Positions 18,050 through 26,016 of a stretch of DNA of 64,000 nucleotides are shown piece by piece. Each line of letters begins with the position of its first letter. Positions within the stretch are counted from its first letter, which is position 1. The DNA is taken from positions 509,001 through 573,000 of the forward strand of contig NZ_CP154630.1 of the NCBI RefSeq assembly GCF_039555535.1. The letters run 5' to 3'. The notes beneath the pieces were generated by a model. It saw only the letters and a list, made by a program, of their open reading frames with translations, was not told the DNA's origin and made no database searches. The DNA comes from Stenotrophomonas maltophilia (GTDB taxonomy: Bacteria > Pseudomonadota > Gammaproteobacteria > Xanthomonadales > Xanthomonadaceae). A program made the translations under genes and the position numbers.

Positions 18050-18081
18050 AGAAAATGAAACGGGCGCCTTGCGGCGCCCGT
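18050..18081 (-). terminator. Terminator of M13 peptidase gene
   Basis: A perfect stem ACGGGCGCC/GGCGCCCGT with a 4-nt loop (18060-18081), followed on the minus strand by TTTCATTTTC, 11 bp after the peptidase stop. Confidence 0.8.
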
Positions 18082-18091
18082 TCCCGTTACA

Positions 18092-20203
18092 TCACCACAC
18101 CTTGACCCGCTTGTTCGGGGCCAGGTACAGCTTCTGGCCTTCCTTCACTTCGAACGCCGGGTACCAGGCGTCGATATTGCGCACGGTCAGTGCGCGGAAC
18201 TGGCCTGGTGCATGCACATCGGTCAGCAGCGAATTGCGCAGCGCCTGCTCGCGGCTCTTGCTGCGCCAGGCCTGGGCGAAGCCGAGGAAGAAGCGCTGGT
18301 CCGGGGTGAAGCCTTCCAGGGTCTGCCCCGGCTTGCCCTGCAGCGACAGCTGGTAGGCGTCGTAGGCGGTGCCCAGGCCGGCCACGTCGGCGATGTTCTC
18401 GCCCAAGGTCAGCTTGCCGTTCACATGCACGCCCGGGAACGGCGCGTAGCTGCTGAACTGCGCGGCCAGCGCATCGCCAGCAGCGTTGAACTGCTTCAGG
18501 TCCTCGGCGGTCCACCAGTTGTGCAGCTTGCCGGTTTCATCGAACAGCGCACCGGCGTTGTCGAAGCCGTGGCTGATCTCATGGCCGATCACCGCGCCGA
18601 TCGCACCGTAATTCACCGCGTCGTCGGCGGCACCGTCGAAGAACGGCGGCTGCAGGATCGCCGCCGGGAACACCAGGCGGTTTTCCAGCGGCACGTTCAT
18701 CGCATTGATGGTCTGCGGCAGCATCGCCCACTCGCTGTGGTCGACCGGCTTGCCCAGCTTGGCGATGTTGCGCTGGTACTCGAACAGCTCGGCGCGCTGC
18801 GCATTGCCCAGTGCGTCATCGCGGCGGATCTCCAGGCCGGTGTAATCGCGCCACTTCTCCGGGTAGCCCATGCCCACGGTCAGGCCGGCCACCTTGGCCT
18901 TGGCATGCGCCTTGGTCTGCGGCGACATCCACGACAGTGCATCGATGCGCTTGGCGAAGGCGGCGATGATGTTCTTCGCCATCTCGTCCGCGCGCTCCTT
19001 GGTCTTCGCGTCGAAGTGCTTCTCGACGTAGCGCTTGCCGATGGCTTCGCCGACGGCATGGTTGGCATCGTCCACCGCGCGCTTCCAGCGGTCGCTCTGC
19101 TGCGGCGTGCCGCTCAGCGCGGTGCCGTGGAAGGCGAAGCGGGCATCGGCGAACTTCTTCGGCAGGTAGGCGGCGGCACGGTCCAGTGCGTGGAAGGCCA
19201 GGTAGTCCTTCCAGACGTCCAGCGGCTCTGTGGCGACCAGCTTGGACAGGCCGGCCACGGCCTTGGGCTGCCACACGATGAAGTCCTGCTGGTCGCCCAG
19301 CGCGGCCGCATCAAGGAAGGCGTTCCAGTCCATGCCCGGTGCCTTGGCGTTGAAATCGGCCTGGGTCCACGGGTTGGCACCCTTGGTCACGTCGTTGGTT
19401 TCTTCCTGGGTGACGTGCGCCTGCGCGATCTTCGTTTCCAGCGCGAGGATGCGCTGCGCCTTGCCGGCCGGGTCGGCCACGCCGGCCAGCTGCAGCATCT
19501 GCGCGATGTAGGCCTGGTACTGCTTGCGCAGCTCGGCCATGCGGCCGTCACCGAGGTAGAAGTCGCGGTCGGGCATGCCAAGGCCACCCTGCACCACGTA
19601 GGGCGCGTTGCGGTCCGGCTGCAGCATGTCCACCGACACCCACAGGCCGAACAGGCGGTCGGTGTAGAAGTTGGTGGCGTTGAGCAGGTCGACGTCGGCG
19701 CGCATGTCGCCGCCGAGGGTGCGGGCCAGGCCGGCCTTGTCGGCGATCGCATCGATGGCCTTCAGCTGCGGCTGCACCGGGGCGATGCCATGTTGCTCGA
19801 TGCCGGCTTCATCCATGTAGGCGGCGTAGTAGTCGCCGATCAGCTTGTCGTCACCGCTGGCCTGTGCATTGCCGGCGGCGCCTTCGAGGATGGCGCGGGT
19901 GTCGGCAAGGGTCTTCTCGGCAATGACGTTGAAGCTGCCGAAGCGCGAACGGTCGGCCGGAATCTCGGTGTTCTTCACCCAGGTGCCGTTGGCGAAGCCG
20001 AAGAAGTCATCGCCGGCCGCGATGCTGCGGTCCATGCCGCTGGCATCGAAGCCGAAGCTGCCCAGCATCGGCTTGGCCGCAGCGGGGGCAGCCTCGGCGG
20101 GCTTGGCGGTGCCACCGGCCGGATCGGCCGGACGGTCGCAGGCAGCCAGGGACAGGCTGGCAACGATGGCCAGTGCCAGGGTGGGACGGCGCAGCTTGGA
20201 CAT
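18092..20203 (-). CDS. M13 family metallopeptidase lipoprotein
   Basis: 703 residues, the normal length for neprilysin/PepO-type M13 peptidases. The signal peptide ends in lipobox SLAAC (Cys 22), followed by a short Pro/Ala linker. The gluzincin motif HEISH sits in IGHEISHGFDNAGALF, the third ligand Glu lies in ENIADVAGL about 60 residues later, and INAMNVP and NYGAIGAV resemble conserved M13 strands. It would be a periplasmic zinc endopeptidase acting on short peptides. A single gene with its own terminator. Confidence 0.93.
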   Translation of the reverse strand: MSKLRRPTLALAIVASLSLAACDRPADPAGGTAKPAEAAPAAAKPMLGSFGFDASGMDRSIAAGDDFFGFANGTWVKNTEIPADRSRFGSFNVIAEKTLADTRAILEGAAGNAQASGDDKLIGDYYAAYMDEAGIEQHGIAPVQPQLKAIDAIADKAGLARTLGGDMRADVDLLNATNFYTDRLFGLWVSVDMLQPDRNAPYVVQGGLGMPDRDFYLGDGRMAELRKQYQAYIAQMLQLAGVADPAGKAQRILALETKIAQAHVTQEETNDVTKGANPWTQADFNAKAPGMDWNAFLDAAALGDQQDFIVWQPKAVAGLSKLVATEPLDVWKDYLAFHALDRAAAYLPKKFADARFAFHGTALSGTPQQSDRWKRAVDDANHAVGEAIGKRYVEKHFDAKTKERADEMAKNIIAAFAKRIDALSWMSPQTKAHAKAKVAGLTVGMGYPEKWRDYTGLEIRRDDALGNAQRAELFEYQRNIAKLGKPVDHSEWAMLPQTINAMNVPLENRLVFPAAILQPPFFDGAADDAVNYGAIGAVIGHEISHGFDNAGALFDETGKLHNWWTAEDLKQFNAAGDALAAQFSSYAPFPGVHVNGKLTLGENIADVAGLGTAYDAYQLSLQGKPGQTLEGFTPDQRFFLGFAQAWRSKSREQALRNSLLTDVHAPGQFRALTVRNIDAWYPAFEVKEGQKLYLAPNKRVKVW

Positions 20204-20490
20204 GGACTTCTCTTGCAGCGGAAAACCCCAAGTCTAATCCGCTGCGGCCCGGCTGGCCCTCCCTGTGGCTGGCCGGTCCTGTGCAGGATCTGGCTGAACG
20301 CGCCGAAGCGATCTTCACGCCGTCACCGGGGTGGTGCATGCTGGGCCCTGGAGCCCTGCGCGGACACGGGGAGGTGGCCATGCAGGACGGGGTCAGGCGT
20401 CAAGAATGGCGTTCGCCGGCCGTTGAGGTCGGGGATGTGGAGGATTCGTTCGCGCATGAAGCCAGCCGACTGCACAAGGAAGCTCGACCG

Positions 20491-23442
20491 ATGCCCGCGC
20501 TGAAGCGGGCGTTGGCCCGTCCGTTGCGTGCCATCACCTGGGGCGGCGTGCTGCTGGGCCTGTTGCTGGTGGCCGGATTGGCCACCATGCTGGCCAACGA
20601 CCATCACCGTCGCCTGGAGGCCGCGCAGCGGCAGAGCCGGGCGCTGGCGGTGGGCAGCGAGCGCCTGCTGGCGCTGGAGCTGCGCAACCTGGAGCGGGCG
20701 ATGTCCGGCATCGCCGCCGATGCCGCTGAACTGTTCCGCACCGTGCCGTCACAGGCGCCGGCACTGCTGGATGCTGCCATCGGTGGCGTGCTGCGCCGCC
20801 ACGCTGAACTGCAAAGCATCGTGGTGCTGGACAGCCACGGGCGCGCGCTGACCGCCGGCCGCGGCGACCTGCAGCTGCCGCTGTGGACTGACCCGCTGCG
20901 CCGCGGGCAGGGCAGCGCGATGTACATCGGGCCGCCGCAGCGGGCCAGCGATGGCGGCTGGGTGGTGCCGCTGGCACTGCCGATGGCCGGTGAACGCTGG
21001 CTGTTGGCGCGGCTGCGCTGTGGTGAACTGCAGCGCATCGCCGGCGGCCTGGATGTGGGGCCCAACGGGCTGGTCTCGATCAGCGATGCCGAGGGTTACA
21101 TGCTGGCGCGCGTGCCCGATCCGCATGGCACCGTCGGTCGCCGCTACGACCTGCCGCGGCGTGACCTGCTCGGCAAGCAGGCGGTGGTCGAGCTCGGCAG
21201 CCTGCCCGGCGTGGTCGACGGTGTGCCGCGCATCACCACCATCAGCACGCTCGACCGCAGTCCGCTGGCGGTGCAGATCGGCTTGGCCGATGAAGACGTG
21301 CTGGCGCCATGGTGGCCCTACCTGCAGGCGTCGGTGGTGATTGTGCTGGCCTACATCGCGGTGCTGCTGGTGCTGCTGTATGCGGTGCGCCGTACGACCC
21401 GCCGCCAGCAATCGATGGCCGAGGAACTGAAGGCGGGCCATGCCGAGCTGCGCCTGGCCCATCAGGTCGGCCGTGTCTGTACCTGGTACGTGGACGAGGA
21501 TGCCGCGCTGCTGCGCTGGTCACCGCTGGCGCGCGAGATCTTCGGCGTGCAGACCGATGCGCTGCCGGTAGCCGACTTCTTCGCCCGCGTGCATCGTGAT
21601 GATGCCGCGCGCCTGCAGCAGGCCTTTGACCAGGCCTTCGCCGGTGGTGCAGTGCTCGACCAGGTGTTTCGCCTGGTGCTGCCCGGTGGTGAAGTGCGCT
21701 GGGTGGGTGCGCGCGGGCAACGGGTGGAGGTGGCCGACAGCGAGCGCCGCATGATCGGCGCGCTGACCGACCTGAGCGAGCGCTACCAGGCGCGCGAGCA
21801 GATGAGCGAAGTGGAACGCCGTTTCCGCCTGCTGTTCGATCGCAACCCGGCGCCATTCTGGGTGTTCGACCCGGACACGCTGCGCTTCATCGAGGTCAAC
21901 GATGCCGCGGTGCGCCAGTACGGCTACAGCCGCGAGGAATTCCTGGCGATGAGCATCCTCGACATCCGCCCGCGCGAGGGCTGGGACGAGGTGAAAGGAG
22001 CGATCGCCAAGGCCCGCGTTGGTGAACTGCAGGATGCGGCGGTGCGCCTGCACCGGCGCAAGGACGGCAGCGTGTTCGAAGTGCGCGCACACTTGTCCAA
22101 ACTCGATTTCGACGGACAGCCCGCGTGCCTGGTGCTGGCCGAGGATGTCAGCGAACGGTTGGCCTACGAACGCGACCTGGCCTACCAGGCACGGCACAAC
22201 CCGGCCACCGGCCTGCTCAACGTACGTGCATTGACCGACCAGCTGGATGAGCAGGACGAGGGCTACACCATCGCCTTCGTGCAGCTGCGCGGCCTGCAGC
22301 TGGTGGCCGATACGCTGGGCCGCGAGATCGGCGATGCCGTGCTGCAATCGATGGCGACCCGGCTCGGTGGGTTGGGCGCGCGCTGCGGCACGCTGGCGTT
22401 CCAGCCGGCCGAGGACTTCGTGTTCGCTATCGGTGCCGAACACGATACCCAGCGCGTGCTGGACGACCTGCTGCAGATCGTGTCAGCGCCGATGCGCGGC
22501 AAGGATTCACTGCACCAGTTCGAGCCGCGCATTGGCGTGGCAGTGCACGTCGCCGGTGACGGCCACAGCGCCGAGCAGGTGATCGGCATGGCGGCGCAGG
22601 CCGCGCATGCAGCGCGTGCCGAGGGCAACGTCGTGGTCTGGTTCGACGCAGCGGTGACAACGCGGCTGGCCGACCGGCTGCGCCTGGCCGGGCGCATCCA
22701 TGCGGCCATCGACAACGAGTTCCAGCTGTATTTCCAGCCGATCCGGCATGCCAGCGATGGCAGCCCTGCGGCGTTGGAGGCGCTGCTGCGCTGGCCGCAG
22801 GCTGATGGCAGCTTCATCCCGCCCAATGAGTTCATCCAGCTGTGCGAGGAGACCGGGTTGATCCTGGCACTGGGGCGCTGGGTGATCCGCGCGGCAGCGA
22901 AGGCACAGCGGCGGTTGGTCGAGGCCGGTTGGGGCGAGCTGCCGATTGCGGTCAACGTCTCGGCCGTGCAGTTCTTCAACAGCGACCTGGTGGCCGAGTT
23001 CACCCGCGCCCAGCAGGAGTTCGGGTTGGCGCGGGGTGCGCTGCATGTGGAGCTGACCGAGAGCAGCCTGATGCGCAAGCCGGCGCAGGCGATGCAGACC
23101 ATGCAGCGCCTGCACGAGCAGGGCATCAGCGTGTCGCTGGATGACTTCGGCACCGGCTACTCCAGCATGTCCTACCTGCAGCACCTGCCGCTGGACATCC
23201 TGAAGATTGATCGGAGCTTCGTGGCGGACGTGGAAACCAATCCGCGCAATGCCTCGATCTGCCGCGCGCTGCTGTCGCTGGGCCACAGCATGGGCCTGAC
23301 CATCATCGCCGAGGGCGTGGAGACACCGGGGCAACTGGACTGGCTGGCCGCGCATGGCTGCGACCAGGTGCAGGGCTACCTGCTGGGGCGACCGGCGCCG
23401 CTGGAACAGATCATCGATGCGCTGGACGAGGTGGCGGCCTAG
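20491..23442 (+). CDS. Membrane PAS-GGDEF(degenerate)-EAL phosphodiesterase
   Basis: 983 residues from the ATG at MPALKRALARPLR, with AAGGA 11 nt upstream; longer in-frame starts exist but lack one. Membrane helix 1 is at about 17-38 and helix 2 at about 275-300, enclosing a periplasmic sensor domain of the CACHE kind. Two PAS domains follow (about 325-435 and 445-560). A GGDEF-like domain has lost its signature: the site reads PAEDF. The EAL domain (about 740-980) keeps EALLRW, NVSAVQF, ELTESSLM, DDFGTGYSSMSYL, LKIDRSFV and AEGVET, so c-di-GMP hydrolysis is likely. It would link an external signal to c-di-GMP turnover. Confidence 0.92.
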   Translation: MPALKRALARPLRAITWGGVLLGLLLVAGLATMLANDHHRRLEAAQRQSRALAVGSERLLALELRNLERAMSGIAADAAELFRTVPSQAPALLDAAIGGVLRRHAELQSIVVLDSHGRALTAGRGDLQLPLWTDPLRRGQGSAMYIGPPQRASDGGWVVPLALPMAGERWLLARLRCGELQRIAGGLDVGPNGLVSISDAEGYMLARVPDPHGTVGRRYDLPRRDLLGKQAVVELGSLPGVVDGVPRITTISTLDRSPLAVQIGLADEDVLAPWWPYLQASVVIVLAYIAVLLVLLYAVRRTTRRQQSMAEELKAGHAELRLAHQVGRVCTWYVDEDAALLRWSPLAREIFGVQTDALPVADFFARVHRDDAARLQQAFDQAFAGGAVLDQVFRLVLPGGEVRWVGARGQRVEVADSERRMIGALTDLSERYQAREQMSEVERRFRLLFDRNPAPFWVFDPDTLRFIEVNDAAVRQYGYSREEFLAMSILDIRPREGWDEVKGAIAKARVGELQDAAVRLHRRKDGSVFEVRAHLSKLDFDGQPACLVLAEDVSERLAYERDLAYQARHNPATGLLNVRALTDQLDEQDEGYTIAFVQLRGLQLVADTLGREIGDAVLQSMATRLGGLGARCGTLAFQPAEDFVFAIGAEHDTQRVLDDLLQIVSAPMRGKDSLHQFEPRIGVAVHVAGDGHSAEQVIGMAAQAAHAARAEGNVVVWFDAAVTTRLADRLRLAGRIHAAIDNEFQLYFQPIRHASDGSPAALEALLRWPQADGSFIPPNEFIQLCEETGLILALGRWVIRAAAKAQRRLVEAGWGELPIAVNVSAVQFFNSDLVAEFTRAQQEFGLARGALHVELTESSLMRKPAQAMQTMQRLHEQGISVSLDDFGTGYSSMSYLQHLPLDILKIDRSFVADVETNPRNASICRALLSLGHSMGLTIIAEGVETPGQLDWLAAHGCDQVQGYLLGRPAPLEQIIDALDEVAA

Positions 23443-23477
23443 GTCGCGCGCCGGACAAGGAGCCGGCGACGTGTAGT

Positions 23478-23614
23478 GTAGAGTCGACTGTTAGTCGACT
23501 GCTCTTGTTAGTCGACTGCTCTTGTTAGTCGACTGCTCTTGTTAGTCGACTGCTCTTGGCGTTTGGCAGAAAGACGCGCGCTACGCGCGGGAGTCGACTG
23601 ACAGTCGACTCTAC
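23478..23614. repeat. GTCGAC-type REP pair with four tandem 17-bp units
   Basis: A GTAGAGTCGACTG head at 23478 is mirrored by CAGTCGACTCTAC ending at 23614. Inside, TTAGTCGACTGCTCTTG is repeated four times without mismatch (23491-23558), so the left half of the palindrome has been amplified in tandem. An inner ACGCGCGctACGCGCG-like hairpin sits near 23575. Confidence 0.85.
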
Positions 23615-23655
23615 CGGGCCATATCCGCCGGAAACATCGGCGGATCCATGCGCCG

Positions 23656-23679
23656 GTAGCGCCGGGCCATACCTGGCGG
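23656..23679. repeat. REP unit, CGCCGGGC type
   Basis: GTAGCGCCGGGCcat followed by a slightly decayed ACCTGGCGG arm, just before the LysR stop. Confidence 0.65.
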
Positions 23680-23687
23680 ACGCCCCC

Positions 23688-24569
23688 TTACACCCCGGCT
23701 TCCACCAGGTGATCGATGAAACTGCGCACCTTCGGTGCCAGGTGGCTGCGGCTGGTGTAGACGGCGAAGATGCCGATCGGCGCCGCCTCCCAGTCCGGCA
23801 GGATGCGCACCAGGCGGCCCTCGGCCAGTGCATCCTGCAGCAGGAAGTCCGGCTGCAGGATCACCCCCATGCCGGCGATCGCCGCTTCGCGCAGCACATC
23901 ACCGTTGTTGGCGTGCAGCAGGCTGCTCACCGCCACCTTCACTTCGCCACCAGGCCCCTGCAGCGGCCAGTGGTCACCGGCGGCCCAGTAGCTGTAGCTC
24001 AGGCAGGCGTGCGCCTGCAGCTCCTGCGGTGTCTGTGGCGTGCCATGCGCGGCCAGGTACGACGGTGCGGCGCACAGGCTCACCCGCGATTCGCCCAGGC
24101 GGCGCGCGATCAGCGCCGGGCTCGGTTCGCGGGTGATGCGGATGGCGACGTCGTAGCCTTCCTCCACCATGTCCACCAGCCGATCAGACAGCGCCAGATC
24201 CAGTTCCACCTGCGGAAAGCGCTGGCGGTAGCTGGCCAGCAGTGGCCCCATCCGGGCGATGCCCCAGCTGACCGGTGCGTTGATGCGCAGGGTGCCGGAG
24301 GGCTCAAGCGCCTGCGCGCCGATGCTGGCCTCCAGCGCGTCGAACTCGGCCAGCAGGCGCACGCACTGGGCGTAGTAGGCGGCGCCGGCACTGGTTGGGC
24401 TGACCCGGCGCGTGGTGCGGTGGAGCAGGCGGGTGGACAGGCGTTTTTCCAGCGCGGCGACCTGGCGGGTGACCCCGGCGGTGGACATGTCCAGGGCCTG
24501 GGCGGCGGCGCTGAAGCCGTTGCGCTCGACCACCGCCACGAATACGCGCATCGCCTCAAGGGTGTCCAT
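23688..24569 (-). CDS. LysR family regulator
   Basis: 293 residues. Winged helix-turn-helix at 1-65 (MDTLEAMRVFVAVVERNGFSAAAQAL, then RLLHRTTRRVSPT), then a type-2 periplasmic-binding-like effector domain. This is the CrgA/DsdC-like branch with the LLHRTTR signature. It diverges from a DoxX-like membrane protein and an extradiol-type dioxygenase. The shared 96-bp gap holds nested inverted repeats, the likely operator, so it probably controls those two genes. A paralogue-like LysR of the same branch occurs at 47373. Confidence 0.92.
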   Translation of the reverse strand: MDTLEAMRVFVAVVERNGFSAAAQALDMSTAGVTRQVAALEKRLSTRLLHRTTRRVSPTSAGAAYYAQCVRLLAEFDALEASIGAQALEPSGTLRINAPVSWGIARMGPLLASYRQRFPQVELDLALSDRLVDMVEEGYDVAIRITREPSPALIARRLGESRVSLCAAPSYLAAHGTPQTPQELQAHACLSYSYWAAGDHWPLQGPGGEVKVAVSSLLHANNGDVLREAAIAGMGVILQPDFLLQDALAEGRLVRILPDWEAAPIGIFAVYTSRSHLAPKVRSFIDHLVEAGV

Positions 24570-24571
24570 TG

Positions 24572-24631
24572 TTGCGCCTTTTGAAATAAATACGGTCAAA
24601 CGATCGTATTTATCGGTCTGTGAAGGCGCAA
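24572..24631. promoter_or_regulatory. Nested inverted repeats in LysR/DoxX gap
   Basis: Outer pair TTGCGCCTT (24572-24580) and AAGGCGCAA (24623-24631), inner pair ATAAATACG (24586-24594) and CGTATTTAT (24605-24613) with 10 nt between. Both pairs are perfect and share one dyad axis. They occupy the divergent promoter region. Confidence 0.7.
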
Positions 24632-24665
24632 TAACCTGTGTCCATTCCTTCCGAGGTGCCTCCCC

Positions 24666-25076
24666 ATGCACACCACGATCGCTCCTGTTTCTTCGCTGGC
24701 CCCGTATGGCGCCACCCTGCTGCGCCTGGCCCTGGGCGTGCTGTTCCTGGTCCACGCGCTGACCAAGCTGCTGGTGTTCACCCCGGCCGGAACCGCCGCG
24801 TTCTTCGAGTCGATCGGCCTGCCCGGCGTGTTCGGCTACGTAACCATTGCGGTCGAGCTGGCGATCACCGCCGCGCTGCTGCTGGGCATCTACGCGCGCT
24901 GGGTCGGCCTGGTCGGCGTGCCCCTGTTGCTGGGCACCATCGTCACCGTGCACGGCGCCAATGGCTTCAGCTTCGCCAACGTCGGCGGTGGCTGGGAATA
25001 CCCGGCCTTCTGGGCGCTGGCGCTGGTGGTGCTGTTCCTGATCGGCGATGGCAAGTGGACCCTGCGTTCGCGCTGA
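24666..25076 (+). CDS. DoxX family membrane protein
   Basis: 136 residues, four hydrophobic helices. The N-terminal LRLALGVLFLVHALTKLLVF and the middle VELAITAALLLGIYARW are DoxX/YphA-type blocks. DoxX proteins are small inner-membrane proteins linked in other bacteria to quinone or thiol redox and to oxidative stress. The next gene, a DODA-type dioxygenase, starts 31 bp later. The combination DoxX plus DODA-like dioxygenase under a divergent LysR recurs in proteobacteria and suggests response to aromatic or quinone compounds; that is an inference. Confidence 0.88.
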   Translation: MHTTIAPVSSLAPYGATLLRLALGVLFLVHALTKLLVFTPAGTAAFFESIGLPGVFGYVTIAVELAITAALLLGIYARWVGLVGVPLLLGTIVTVHGANGFSFANVGGGWEYPAFWALALVVLFLIGDGKWTLRSR

Positions 25077-25107
25077 TCGCCGCCTGATCCTGCAACTGGA
25101 GAATTCC

Positions 25108-25899
25108 ATGTCCCGCCTGCCTTCGTTGTACATCTCGCATGGTTCGCCGATGACCGCCCTGCATCCGGGCCAGGTCGGTGTGCGCCTTGCCGAGCTGGCG
25201 CAGGATCTGCCAACCCCGCGCGCCATCGTGATGGCCTCGGCGCACTGGCTGGGCCGGCAGCCGCTGGTCGGCGCGCATCCGCAGCCGCCGACCATCCACG
25301 ACTTCGGTGGCTTCCCGCGCGCGCTGTTCGAACTGCAGTACCCGGCGCCGGGTGATCCGGCACTGGCCGAAGAAGTGGCCGGCCGCATCGCCGCCGCCGG
25401 CCTGCCGGTGGCCATCGACCCGCAGCGTGGCCTCGACCACGGCGCGTGGGTGCCGCTGCGCTTGCTGCGCCCGCAGGCCGATGTCCCGGTGGTGCCGCTG
25501 TCGATCCAGCCGCTGCTTGGCCCCGAGCATCAGTTCGCGCTGGGCCGTGCATTGGCGCCGCTGCGCGAGCAGGGCGTGCTGTTGGTCGGCTCGGGCAGCA
25601 TCACCCACAACCTGCACGACTGGGGCGACTACCAGGACGGCAAGGAAGCGCCTTACGTGCGCCCCTTCATCGAGTGGGTGGAGCAGCGGCTGGCCGCCGA
25701 CGACCGCCAGGCGCTGCTCGACTATCGCCGCCAGGCGCCGTTTGCCGAGCGTGCGCACCCGACCGACGAGCACCTGCTGCCGCTGTTCTTCGCGATGGGC
25801 GCGGCGGGCGAGGGCGGCTTCGGTGCACGTCGCATCGATGCCGGAATCGACGCCGGTTTCCTGGCCATGGACCTGTACCGCTTCGATGGAGCGGCATGA
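25108..25899 (+). CDS. DODA-type extradiol dioxygenase (YgiD-like)
   Basis: 263 residues, the usual length for class III extradiol ring-cleavage enzymes of the 4,5-DOPA dioxygenase group. Candidate metal ligands and active-site residues are His in ISHGSP (about 13), His in SAHW (about 48), His in GLDHGAW (about 111) and His in GSITHNLHDW (about 168). The substrate is probably a catechol-type compound but cannot be named from sequence. Ribosome site TGGAGAATTCC. Probably co-transcribed with the DoxX gene and regulated by the divergent LysR. Confidence 0.9.
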   Translation: MSRLPSLYISHGSPMTALHPGQVGVRLAELAQDLPTPRAIVMASAHWLGRQPLVGAHPQPPTIHDFGGFPRALFELQYPAPGDPALAEEVAGRIAAAGLPVAIDPQRGLDHGAWVPLRLLRPQADVPVVPLSIQPLLGPEHQFALGRALAPLREQGVLLVGSGSITHNLHDWGDYQDGKEAPYVRPFIEWVEQRLAADDRQALLDYRRQAPFAERAHPTDEHLLPLFFAMGAAGEGGFGARRIDAGIDAGFLAMDLYRFDGAA

Positions 25900-26016
25900 G
25901 CCGGGGCTGACGCCGGGCCATCCCCGTCGTCGCGCCTGCAGCCGCATGTGGTAGTTTTTTCCGGGTTTCCGGCGCTGGCTCCCGAGCCGCCCCCCGCGCC
26001 GCTTCCTGGAAGAAGC

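Noticed and set aside
23491..23558. CRISPR-like repeat array
   Set aside because: The four 17-bp units are directly tandem without spacers and lie inside a REP palindrome; no cas genes are present.
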